Origin: Bimuria novae-zelandiae CBS 107.79
Lineage: Eukaryota > Ascomycota > Dothideomycetes > Pleosporales > Didymosphaeriaceae
Assembly: GCA_010015655.1 (NCBI GenBank)
Contig: ML976725.1
Location: 261,989-325,988, forward strand
Direction of reading: 5' to 3'
DNA: 64,000 nucleotides
The notes below the pieces were generated by a model. That model saw only the letters and a list, made by a program, of their open reading frames with translations, was not told the DNA's origin and ran no database searches. The position numbers and the translations under genes are program-made. Each line of letters opens with the position of its first letter. Positions within the stretch are counted from its first letter, which is position 1. Shown one piece after another: positions 10,701-22,780 of the stretch.

Positions 10701-13700
10701 CGAAGCTGCGTCGGCGTTATGCTAAACGCCGAAGAGGTGATCTAATCTCATTTAGGCTAGCGCATCATGTGGAGCTGAAGCCTCAAAATCCCCTGAACCA
10801 CACATTCTCAACCACTGCATCGCACCATGCGTTGCTCTAGTCAGGCACAACATTCCCTTCGACGTATTAGGAACTCTCAACTGCTAATACCATATCTTTG
10901 CACGTCTCATCACTAGGATCTTTCCCGTGGATAATGTATCCTGCACGGGCGTTAATAAATACCAGGTGGTGTCCTCGCATATAAAGCAAAAAGTCTTATC
11001 GCACCCCCAGATTAAAATTGGCAGAGGAATCATCCGATCTATGCGTTAGGTGCCCCTCCACGGACTTGAATAAGCAATCTTCCAGAAGAAGTATTGAACT
11101 CTCGCTTCGGCCACGCGAAAATTGTTCGAGACAGGAAGAGCATCCATGTGGCACGGACAATGCGATGCTTGTCGATGACGAGTCAGTGACGAATCCTGTA
11201 CTTCGAAGCACGCGCATAAATTGTCCTCCAAATCAACACTATATCGAGCAAAATACCATGGAACGCAGTATACAGAATGAGCCAGGCAGAAGAATGCACG
11301 ACAAAGAGACCCGCTAGTAAACACAGAGCGGAATGGCCTCGCTCCTGAATGCTTTTCCCAGAGCTTGCTCCTAGACAACGGCAACAGGCGATGCTTCTGT
11401 GCACACCCCAATTGATCTTCGGCAACGGTAAAACGCGACAGCGGCACAGCGCCATGAAACCACGATGTTACTTTGCCTCCAGATCTTCGCTACTGCGCAA
11501 AGGAGAGAGCGTTCAGACGAGAAATCACATGCGATTTATGGTGATACTTTTCTCGCCACTAGCGTTGCTGAACCCAAGTCATGATGCAAAATATCGCGTC
11601 GAATTACTATTGTATTCGAGAGCAGGAGCAAGAAGCTCCACTAGGGGACTTACTAAATACTACGCAGCGGTATCAGGTCTAAGCACGGCTCCATTTGAGA
11701 AGAAAGCATATATAAACAGTACACAGTTTTGAGGTACAGCGACGAGTTGCTAGGAGCCGAAGGAGCCGATGGTGTCGCGTCGTCCCATGCGGAACAACTG
11801 CCAAACGGCGTCCTCTCTCGCATAAAGCTGGGAGCTAGCTATACAATGATATGCTAACAAATGTCGTTCAGCTCTTGTATTACATATCCTGGGGTTACTT
11901 GACACCTTTTTCTAGCTTCACGCTCTACCCTGGTGGCCCATCCGCTTCTACCTTTACGCGAGAGGTGCTTCCCCTACTAATCGACAAATTTCGCATGATA
12001 GAGCAGTACATTCCTCCGTCAAAAGTTCAGGGACTGCTTCTGTGCGTCATCGGTATATATCACTGCCGACCTGGTTGCACCAAGTCGTGAAGGTATAAAG
12101 CCAGGTAAAATAGCCCTATTTAATATTGTCTTAGTCCCGTGTGTTACTCCAAGATAAGGAATACAGCGGCTGACTACACGCACTTTTTACCTGGCCGTTA
12201 GGTGGACCGACCAAAAGTAGATGCGCAAATCGTAGGCGCAGTTCAGTCTCTCTTCGACATCACATAGGTCTGCCGGATCTGCTTTGTTCGTAGGATTGGA
12301 CTAGTGATTAGGCTTGCGCGATGTGGGATTTCGGGATATCCTTCTATTCTACATGCGCAAGGGACTTGCTTGACGGGGCCACGTTTTCGCTGACTCAAGG
12401 AAAATGTTTCTGTGGGGGAGCCAATGCTTTCGAGATTTTCAACTCGCTGCATCTGCAGGCGTCTTCCGCAAGGGTCGACCGGCGTTTGATCTATCCCTAC
12501 TGGAACATGAAAGTCACTCTATATTTGGCCATGAGACTCTGTAATGCGCCAGAGCACAACGGGAATCCCCTAATACATCTTCAAAGCGGTAAAACTTGCA
12601 TCAAAGGCGGCAGAGTTGACACCAGAGGCTGTGCCGTACGGTTTCACTTCATCCCTCGTCACAAATAGCCTGCCCACAAAGTCGGATGAGACTTTCCCAC
12701 ACCACCCCATTTTCCTTACGCAAAGCTGATCCTCTCCTAGTTTTCACAACAGGTGGAGAGCCGACTCGCCGGTTAAGGAAGCGTTGCACAGACAAAAAAC
12801 ATGCGATGTAATCTACATTGCACTGCCGTTTCTAGCCTCACCGATCTACCCAAGAATAGTTTACAGGATGTGCCACCACCCAGGGGCGGCTCTCGCTTTG
12901 ACACTGACACACACGGTCTGCAACACTTCAAGACTTCACATAGTCATGATAGGCCTCAGATGCCGGCCAAGATTCCAACTACCTAGTCAGGCGAGTGTAT
13001 CAAGGCTCCAGAACATGATTGCATACCAGTGATCTAGCCCTCACACCTACATCTACAGTAATGATTATATGATCGGGTTCTCGTTCGACGAGGCAGATAT
13101 CGCCATAACAAGAGCCCTTGGCTGCATAAACCTTTTCACGCCGTTGAAACTCGTGACGGAAGACGGCAGTTCCCAGCTGCAAGCGACTCCTTCTTTACTT
13201 TAGCGTGGAATGAGCATTCTGTCTGGCCTCAGGGGAAGGGAGCAAGTTTGACCGCAAGCCTCGTATAACGGTGATCAATGAGCTCCGACAAATCACCTCC
13301 TTCAAGCCACGCCGGCAAATCACCTCAACCCCATGTTGTCCCGCTACATGCACGTCACTCTTCATACGTCGCACAATCTGTCAGAATGAATCGTGTGAAT
13401 GGTTGGTTCGGCAAACCGCACACAGGTGACTGTGCTGTGCCGCGCCAGTAAGCCTGTAGCGCGGCCCAGCATGCTAGGTGGCTTGAACCCTCGATCTGAG
13501 ATTTGCTGAATGGAGAGCAGATAGTTTCTTGACCGTTCTGCGAGTACTAGACTGGAACTTGACCACTGATGCGGGTTCTATCGCACCATGTCTTTTGCGC
13601 TGGCAGTTTAGGCGCCGTGGCAAGTGTGCCTCTCGCACGAGCTGGTAGAGCGTCCAGGCGCGCATTACCCAGAGCGCCACAGAGAAGAGGGGTGAGCGGC

Positions 13701-14640
13701 GAAGTATCGTCGCTTCATGTACACCGCCATCGGGGGTGTGGTCGGTTGTCGGTCATCGGAGGAGGCCTATCATAAACGGCCCCCGAAACTGGTGTCTTGA
13801 CGTCCGACGTGCTGGTAAGAAATCTGTCAGCAGCTTTGACCATATCTCACATGGTGCTTTCAAGCCGACGAGGTTCTTGGGCCCCACGTGCTCAGCAATC
13901 ATACAACTTGGTTCTCAACCAAAAAGTCAGCTGATATCGCAGCTCCAGTGCTTTCAGTCTGCCATTTCGTTCGTACTCTAGTACCGATTCAACGATCATG
14001 CGCCAATCCACACAGTAGTCGTAGAGCCAATTGATGCGCTACGTGTGCTCAACCTCAAGCTAAGCCTGTATTGCCATCTGTCCCTCTATATTATAGGTGC
14101 ATTCTTCCCTCAAGCAGACGCCGAACCATTCTGACGGTACTGTATCTCGGTGTCGGTCAGACATCTAAGTATCGTAGGAACGTTAGAATACCAACAACCC
14201 GCCTGTTACAAGCCCTCTTTATACATGGACCCCTTGTGATGAAGTATATAGTGCCATTAAAATGTTACTCCGCATCGAAATATGCGTGTGTCGGACCGAC
14301 AGAAATCGCGGCGCACCACGCACGAAATGGGAAAACCAACATCAAAATCCCCCGCAATTGCGGCACACTATTCCCCGGAAAAATCACTCCTCAATCCTGC
14401 AAAGAGCACAATCCGCGTAGTTTGTACGCGTACTATTCTCATATCCGCCGTCCTTCGCCCGACATTACGCATTTACCCACTCCACAAAAATCCTCCCCCA
14501 TGATCTAAAACAACCTCAAAGAACCTCATCTCTCATCCCTTGTTCAAGCCCAAGACCCAAACCCCCTCTCCCATCCCTCACTCTTTGCGCCCGCTCAAGC
14601 GGACCCTAAACGTCGCAGTCCACGAGTCCTGGCCTATTCT
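10701..14640. other. Gene-poor stretch of about 3.9 kb
   Basis: Base composition is roughly balanced. Many short open frames (up to 145 codons, 14071-14508) occur on both strands, but none has a conserved motif or can be extended through plausible introns. The last 130 bases (14510-14640) are C-rich pyrimidine/A sequence before the AT-rich block. I see no RNA gene. Confidence 0.5.
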
Positions 14641-15285
14641 TACGTTACTAATATTCTTCTATTAATTTTTAGATATCATAGCATTTGTTTTAGCTAGTCC
14701 TTTAGTATATCTTTTAGCTAATAGCTTTTGTACGCCTTTTTTACTATACTTAGCCTAATATAGCTCTTATTAATTTAATTTTTTTTAATAACTTATTAAA
14801 CGCGACTTCTATTTAATGTTTATACTATTAAAATACTATTTTAGTTAGTTAACTTAGTTTTAACTAAAAATAATACCTACTTATAAGCACTTGATTTATT
14901 TTAATATATATTTAGTAAAATATTTATATTAAATTTATTATTATTATAATAGTAAAGAACTTTTTCAAAAGAAATATTAGCTTTATTAAATATAAAACTA
15001 AAGTAAAAGTTTAATTTTATAAATAGCTTTATATATATTAACGTAAGTTTTAGAGTATTAACTAAAATCAATATATTAAATAAAGAAGCACGATTATAAT
15101 TATAAATAAAAATTATATAAAAAGAAGTAAAATTAACAAATTTAACTAAAATATTTAATATAGCTTTTAAATAACTTTTTATGTTATATTATAATTCTTT
15201 ATTTATTATAGTATTATACTAATATGATTTTTAACGTCTTAATACTTCGCTTAATATTTTAACTGATATTAAATTATCGCGCGTG
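14641..15285. mobile_element. Extremely AT-rich block, probable RIP-destroyed repeat
   Basis: About 645 bp of A/T sequence with very little G or C and abundant TA, bounded sharply on both sides by ordinary sequence (CCTGGCC ending near 14634 on the left, CGCGCGTGCTCGCACGC from about 15278 on the right). There are no open frames and no readable protein relic. In fungi with RIP such islands are usually the end state of a mutated repeat, but no terminal repeats or protein fragments identify a parent here. Confidence 0.55.
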
Positions 15286-16352
15286 CTCGCACGCATTGCT
15301 GCCTAGAGGTATTCTTGCACCGCATTCCCCTCCACGCCGCACCCATCATCAGCGCAAAAAGCAGAAGCCCACGCGTAACACCCTCGAGAAACTACGCCAT
15401 CCTGTCCCCCCTGACCCTTTAATTTCCTCGCTCGATGGGCCAGGGAGAGCGCGAGAAGAGCGCCAATCCACGCCGCCGCCATGTGTAGAAGGAGAAAGGA
15501 ATGGCTAGCGCAATGATGTGCGCGGGAAGGGCGCTCGCAGGCCATCTAACCAAGGCGTGCGTACGTAGGCGCTCGCGGATCGTAGCGGATGCGTGGCTGC
15601 CGTCTTGTCCTTCCCTCCATACAGTAGCCCAGCCAACGTATACAATCGGGCCGTGAGGATCATGGAAACGATGCAAGGGACACTATTGTTGTCGGACGAA
15701 TGTCTGGGCTTGCGGAGATGGAGGCGGAGCGTTGGAGCATGTGAACGGCCTTGCCTAGGCATTTTGGGCATAGGGAGAGCGGCTCATCCGTTGCCGTGGG
15801 TTTGTTAGCAGCGTAGCTAGCCTTGCGCTTTGACATCTCGAGAGTGCGCGAGGACTGTTTTGCCTTGCAAACGTAGCATCAGTGTGCGCGAGGGCGGGGC
15901 GAGGGCGAGGAATTTAGAAAATAGCGGCGTGCCTATCGGCACGTTCGTTGGCATATCTGCGTGGGGCCATGTGCATCGTTTCCACCGCTGTGGAGGGCAA
16001 ATGAGCCAGCAACCGTAAAACTCTCTTTCGTGGCGCTATGATATCCCTTGATGAGGTGACGAGTATGTTCATGCGAGTGGGTGGGAGCAGGTGAATGAAT
16101 GGTTCAGGTCTAAAAGTGCCTATCCAAGTTTGGGTATGGAATGAAAATGTGAACGCCATCATTACATACTTTGGCCGTAAAAGGGGGTCCCAGAAAAACT
16201 AGCAAACCGCGCCGCAACACGGAAATGAAGGGGCGATAGAAACAACCGCCTCCAGTCTGAACCAAACCGCTTTCGTAAGACAAGACTAGAAGCTAAATGA
16301 CAGCACATTGCCGTCTCGAACAAAACAGGGTATATAACAAGAAGAACATTGC
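15286..16352. other. Intergenic, no supportable gene
   Basis: Ordinary-composition sequence with overlapping short frames on both strands (15303-15771) that show no recognisable features. The last few hundred bases form the 3' flank of the Myb-like gene. Confidence 0.5.
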
Positions 16353-17693
16353 TTATTGAATGTGAACGTAGGACATGAAAGGGTGTGGTTCCGCTGGACT
16401 CATAGTGTAGGTGGCATACGTGGGCATGTGGTGCTCATAGGTCGTGTACGGGGTCGGGCCGGGGTCAATCTCAGCCCACTTTCGCGCACACTGCCGAGCA
16501 GTCCACTTCTCTGCTGCACCGAATTCGAGCATCTGGTGATGTTAGTAACGAGACTTCAATGACCTCGTCGTGGTAGCTTACCTTTTGCGCAATAATGTCA
16601 AACTTGCTCTGTGCCCAATACTCGTGTGCCATGCGCAGTGCCTTGATATCGGGCTCGGTCCACACTCGCATGCGCTCTCTTAATCGCTTCAGTCGCATCT
16701 GCAACGCGGGAATCTGATAGGTCTTGCCGAGATCAGACTGAAAGCGAGCAGCAATATCCTTCCATGGCATGCTCTCCTCGTCCTTCAATTGAATAAGAAG
16801 ACGGTCTTCCTCGCCCAGCTCTATGGTCGTAGAAGTGTTGGAGTCTGACCGTTTTCTCCTCTTCGTCTGTTCTAAGTGATCGCCGACGTCCTCATGAGAT
16901 CGCTTGGGAGCGCTTGTGCGAGGACCAGTGGGATGGGGAGCAATAGGCGCATAAAGACGGCGTCCATTTGACAGATCGCTTACGAGTTCCATGCCAGGTT
17001 CGCTCAGGCGTGGGCTGCGGTCTCGCATTGAAGGATACGATGGACTGGGATAGTAGTGTTGATGCATGGCTGATCCAGCCATGTTTAGAGGATCCATGGT
17101 CCAAGGAGAATAGTCCAGTGGGGTACTTCGCGGACGACTTGGGGTGAGACCTCCGGAAAGGTTGGTGGATGCGTCGGGAGAAGGCTCCTGGGACTGACGA
17201 ACGTATTCTGGATGCGGTCCCTCTGAGCCTCGCGAGCACTGGGACACCGGGGAGAAATTGCCTGCTGGATGCTCGACACTGGACGGTATGTCGGACGGTT
17301 GTGAGAATTGGTGCTGCGGTGAATATGGGCCAGCAGATGACGGATGGGAAGGGACAAAAGGTTGGCTATAAGGAAAAGCACTAAAGGTCTGCGATTGATG
17401 GAGTCAGCACAAATTGCGGGGCAAGTAAGCGTCTGACAAACCTCGTTCTGAGCGTCTGGGACTGAAGCCGAGGCGCCAAACCAAGTCGACGACGGCGGAG
17501 CTTCTTGCGAGGGAAGCGGGCTATCGTGCAGACGCGGGACAAAGGCGGTCAGCGACTCTGGAGTCATGGGGGTAGGCGAAGAAGCGGAAGAGCCGTAGCA
17601 GTGAGAGTTGTAGGGCGGCCACGGAGAGGTAGTGGACAGCTGCAGATGCGGCGGTTGGGGCACAGCACTCTCAAGAATGGCCGGCATGGTCAC
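16353..17693 (-). CDS. Myb/SANT-like DNA-binding transcription factor
   Basis: Three exons (17693-17442, 17388-16582, 16532-16353; introns of 53 and 49 nt) encode 412 residues. The first ~270 residues are low-complexity, rich in Pro, Ser and Gln, typical of fungal regulator activation regions. A basic stretch (PKRSHEDVGDHLEQTKRRKR, about 245-264) is a likely nuclear signal. Two Myb/SANT-type helical repeats follow. The first starts at about 274 (GEEDRLLIQLKDEESMPWKD) and ends near 322. The second runs from about 325 (RVWTEPDIKALRMAHEYW) into exon 3, ending ARQCARKWAEI near 373. Conserved Trp spacing supports the fold. The short C-terminal tail is rich in Tyr, Met and His. Target genes are unknown. 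Confidence 0.85.
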
Positions 17694-20600
17694 TGACTGT
17701 GCCGGGCAGGATGCAGATTGGCTTGGTCTGGAAGCAAGGAGAAGAGCCGTGCGCAGTGTGCTTAGCTTGGGCGTGGTGAGGCGTGGAAACTTTGGTAGAC
17801 TGGCACTGAAGCTGATGATCGGAGCAGATCGAGGAGCATCGATGCGGATATATCAATTCATGGCGATGATAGCAGGGCCCGGCGGTGGAGCTAGCTGCGA
17901 GTTGTCCAAAGGCACCTAGTGCGACAACTCTATCGATGCCCCCGGTTAACGGATTCTGAAGGATAAGCACGAACGCACAGGCAAGCCAGGGCGTGCATCT
18001 TAGCGCCTGCAGGGTGGCACTCTATGCGGAATCCATGCTCGCTGGCGACCGGGGCCCATGTGAGATGGCTGGCGCACTGGACGAGCGTGGAGGCTAACGG
18101 GCCCCTGGCCAGGTGAACGGCTGCGCCCGGCCCTATGGTGGCCTGAACACCTGCCAGGAACGGCATGCTGGGTATCGGGCGACAGACTCGGACAGCCTTG
18201 CGCCGTCTGCGGGACGCTCGCGGCGTGCGGATCTCCAACTGGCGCGGGGGGTGGAGTATGTCACTGGAGCATCCTGCGAAGTCTGAAGCACACTGTAGAG
18301 CCCGACCGACCTGTCGAACAGAGAATAGTGCTCCGCTACCATCGTCGCCCTCGCAAAAGAGACGGCGAGACACTTGGGCTCGCTGGCCACATGCTGGCGA
18401 ACATACCTATAGTATCTGTGCTTTCACGCTCACCACGGTTAGTACCTCGCTAGCCGTATGATCCTTCGCGCATTTATGGCAATCTTCCGACGTAAAGTCG
18501 CCGTCATCGGCCAATTAAGGGCGCGTAAAGCCAGCAAAATCAGCCTGAAAGGGTGCGCAGTCTACCAATGGAAGGTAGTGGCCGTTGAGTATAGCCACGC
18601 ACGCCATAGACCGCTAATTCGCCCACATCCGGTGCCGCGCTCGCGTCCGACCTCAGCTCTCCAGCTGCTCTGCATTGCGAGACGGCTACACTGCGACTAG
18701 TCGCAGCATCCGTCAGCAAACTCAAGCATATTCTTCAAGCGAGCCTTGGTTTCCAGCGAGGCTGCCTACTGTACGTCCCTAGTACGTCTGTCACAATCGC
18801 TGCGCTATCACCACGTGCGCTCTATCAACCCATGGACTTCTGCACCGGGGTGGTCAGCGACCCACCTACCATACCGCTCGTGTTCTTAATTCCCTATCTT
18901 CGTCTGCCTGCTCTCGAATTCCTCCTGTCTTACAGCTACGAAGTGTACCGGAGTCCGAAAACGGCGCGCCTCAACCGTGGTTGCGTCAACTTCAGTACGC
19001 CCAGAATGACCATCAGCCGTAGCAGACATGTCAACGGAGCCGGTATCGACGGCTCCAACTCTCTGCAGCCGGCTGTGGACGCGTCATCCAGGTTGCAAAT
19101 GCTTCGTCGTATTCGCCTGCAGGCAACAGCAGATTGAATTGCACGGCTATGCACATCTCTGGACTACCAAGTAGGGTCCACGCTGTCTCTTGAATACCCT
19201 AAGTGGGCCGCTATCGTTTCCGATTCTACCCCGGCCCAACCATGTTTTGGGTTGTTGTGGGTCTAAACCAGCTTCTGGAAACCGCCCCGTGAGTTCAAGC
19301 ACAGGGTCCTGCAAGAACGTGCTTTTGCCATGCAAGCTGCATTCAAGAGCCGCTACTATCTTGGCTGAAGTGGCTAAGGCCAGACTTGCAATCTACGAGT
19401 AGTAGGCCCGTTGCTCTGCCTCACCCTGGGGTGGGTTATCGTTCTGGAACATCTGTGTCGGGGATTCGATCCGAAACCTCCACACCACGTGCTCGGTCGG
19501 AGTCGGAGCCGTTCAGGGTTGTTTTCAAGATGTCTCACTCGACCGCTATCGGCATAACTGCTGACGTTGATTGCTCTCACTTCTTACTTCTATTACCGGA
19601 ATCCGGCAAGCCACGAAAGACTTAAGCCGACATCAAGATTGCCGGAAGGGAAGAAACAGTGCGCGACGGAAGCCCCGCAGGCCCGTCAAATCCTGCCGGG
19701 GCCTTCGTGCGGCCATGTGTTCGTGGTTGAGACGCATGGATTCGCTATAGTGACTTGAAGCACGACGAGCACCATATTATCGGTAGAGAACATATCGCGA
19801 TAGCCGCATCTGTCAGGGCATATTCCGGCCCGAGTTGGTCGTTAAACATGCGAGATACCAATCGTTCTCTTGCACATTTGCCATGCTACCCCGGTTTGAT
19901 CAACGTGGATGCAGGTAAGGGTGGTCGGTGATCATCTGAACAATGGACGGCGCCGAACACTATGATAGCGGCCTTCAATTACTCAAGTGCTGTGGCAAAA
20001 TTAGAGATGCTTGTTGAAACCTCGTCGAGGATGCAGTAGAGCATCTGAAGGAACACATGTGCTTGCCACTGGGGCAATTGTTGGACTCCTCTCGAGCCAA
20101 AGTCGAGGACTTGCACTGTACGTTCCTGATTCGGCACAGTCATGGGAAATCCTAACGGGAATCATCCTGCGCTGCAGCGGTTACTCAACCTGGGACGGGT
20201 GTCTCTCCGCTGCTATTGCACCATGGCTGGCAATGTGCATTAAACACAGCGGTTGCGAAGCAATTGTTATGGCGGGTTGCAGTAAGAGAACCAACCGTTG
20301 ATCCACAAATTCCCATACCGTGCGTAATCGGAACTGTATGGCATGCCGTATGGCAATACCCAGCATATGCAGGGTCGTGCGTCGTTGTTGCTTTTGCTGA
20401 CAGGTCAAGGCGCGTGTGTAAAGCCTCCTGGCAAAACTCTGGACTCTGAACGCCTACGCGAAACCAGATCCATTGCCACAAGTGCAACCGATCCAGAAAA
20501 GCAGTGCTTATCCGACTAGGCCGTGCTGCTTATACTTGCAGGAGCTACTGCGACTCGCATTGTTTAATGGACATCCGCGTTTCGCGCTCTGCTCGAGGGC

Positions 20601-21533
20601 ATCAGGAATCGATATGGTTCGCATATACTACCTTTTGGTGTGAGGTACAGCTCATCTGTGTGCTACATTCACTGCTTTGGATTTTGGTCTCTGCCATCAG
20701 CAGTACAGCTGCAGTCAAGAACACCAGCTGATCCACAACTTGAGCATACGGTCTAGCAAACGACCCGGACAGCGCTATCGGACAGTATGGTGGCCTGGCC
20801 GGGGACCAGGACGACCTCAGAATGAGGCACAGATGACCCTCTCAGTTGCTCCAAGATTGGTGGCGAGGATGAAGGGACCACAAGTCAGCTTAGAAAGGAA
20901 CCATACGCAGCGGCTGGCAAAGGCGCATGGAGAACATATCATAATCGGCAGACAGGCGAGGGTGGCTTTTACAGATACACATGCAGAGGCGTAAGGCTGG
21001 CGCACAGGATAAAGTATTGGTAGTTGCTTGTGGAGCAGCTTGCAGGAGCCTTACCTGGACATCTGTATACGAATTCCTCGACAGACACGGTACGAGCGAG
21101 ACCGGCGCAGCATTCTTGTGCAGCGGGCGTCTTCGTCCGAAGATAGCGGTGAGCGACTTCATGTAGGCTTGCTGACAATGCTTGGGGGCGGGAGTTCTCA
21201 GATGCTGTCGTTAGGTGGTCGGCGCCAAGTGACGTCGTGAAACCTTGGAACTGGAAGTGGTGGTCAGCTGATGAGCTCGAATCCGGTCTAGCGGCATGCA
21301 TCAGCGTCCAAGCTCCATCTCAGCGGACATTCACTCCAGCGTGACTCTGCGTCGACTCCAACATTGAGACTGTAACCAAGCCGCCTATAAGCTCTCCTTC
21401 TCGATCCACACTCCCACGTGCCGTAACGGCGGACGTCGCGCACTTGTTCCTCGCGCTGGCCGCTCCGCGCTTCCGCGACAGCGACACCGGGCCACGCTGC
21501 CACCCGCGTGCTGCGTAGCACACGCTGCCTAGC
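17694..21533. other. Gene-poor stretch of about 3.8 kb
   Basis: Composition is not AT-rich, yet no open frame exceeds about 105 codons, apart from a longer minus-strand frame (to about 162 codons) at the right edge that overlaps the ERD2 first exon. No frame has a conserved motif. The first few hundred bases and the last few hundred would hold the promoters of the Myb-like gene and ERD2. I see no RIP signature, repeat array or RNA gene here. Confidence 0.5.
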
Positions 21534-22780
21534 ATGGGCTTCAACGCCTTCCGCGAACTCGGCGATGTCTCGCACACCGTTTCCAAGCTCATCCTGATCT
21601 GGGCCATTCATGCCAATAGCAGCGCCGAAGGTAGGCGCGACCCGGCTCGCTCCTTCCCGTCTCAACTGACATGCCCGCCAGGCGTCTCTCTCATCACACA
21701 GGTGCTGTACGCCATCGTCTTCTGCTCCCGGTATCTCAACATCTTCACTGATGCGCCTCACAAAGACTTTGAACATGTGTGGAATTTCTCACTCAAGGTG
21801 AGGATGTATGAACCATGGTTCTCGGCCTGCGGCTGAACACGGGCAGATATTCTACACTTGTTCCTCGTTCTACATTATATTCCTGATGACAAGCGTATAC
21901 GCACGTACAAGAGAGCGGGAGAAGGCATGGAAGTTTGGCATGTACTGCCTCCTTGTGCCCATTGCCATCACACCGTTCTGGTACTGGCTATTTCACGGAA
22001 CCGTCCTGGGCAAATATACGTTCCTGAAGGTGTGTCGGACACGAAACGCTTGCCCGGGCAGGCTTTGTACGCGGGACTAACATTCAATCTTGACAGATCA
22101 TGTGGGTCTTCTCTGAGATCCTAGAGGCCGGTGCTGTCGTTCCGCAGTTGTTGCTCCTTCGCCAAACGACGGTGCCCACTGTAATCGACTCCTTCTACCT
22201 AGTTGCCCTTGGAGCTTATCGCTTTTTGTACATCCTCAACTGGATCTACCGTTCGGCCAAAGAGGACGGTTACAAGGATCCCACGTCTTGGACATGGGGG
22301 ACCATACAAACCGCACTCATGCTCGATTTTGCCTGGGTGTATTGGAGCAGACAGCGCGTGAAGCTCCGACGTGGAGGCGTTGTCGACTCCGAAGATCTGG
22401 GTCGTGGCTGGCTTGTCGGGCGTTTTGTCGCCCGCAAGAGCGTTGATTTCGACTACGACGAAGAGGAGGCGCGACCCGCTGCACCAGATGACCGACCGAG
22501 GAACGCCTGGGGCCGGCGTGGCATCGCCGTCTCCGCCGACGAGGACGTCGATGGTGCTCCTCGTCGCCAGAGCCCTGTCCCTGGACATGCCAACCCTGAG
22601 GCTCAGCCCTTGACCGACCCCGCCGCTTTTGAAGACGAGGATAGCGATGATGGTCTGGATGCGCCACCTCCGACGGCACACACAACGCACGAGAGCGGGG
22701 TCCGGGGCGGCGATGAATGGAATGAAGGCGTGGACGCAGACGCGCAGGAGCATACAGGCGTTCCAGAGCGAACATCTTAG
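21534..22780 (+). CDS. ERD2: ER lumen protein-retaining receptor (ERD2/KDEL receptor)
   Basis: Four exons (21534-21630, 21682-21797, 21847-22029, 22097-22780; introns of 51, 49 and 67 nt) encode 359 residues. ERD2 binds HDEL/KDEL tails of escaped ER proteins in the Golgi and returns them in COPI vesicles. The seven-helix core fills about residues 1-215, with family blocks ILIWAIHANSSAEGVSLITQ, VFCSRYLNIFT, PFWYWLFHGT, FSEILEAGAVVPQLLLL and YRFLYILNWIYRS. The core matches the usual ~215-residue receptor. An additional ~140-residue C-terminal tail is acidic, with Asp, Glu, Pro and Arg in abundance and no membrane segment. Extended acidic tails occur in filamentous fungal ERD2 proteins as far as I know; the role of the tail is unknown. 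All splice junctions keep frame. Confidence 0.95.
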
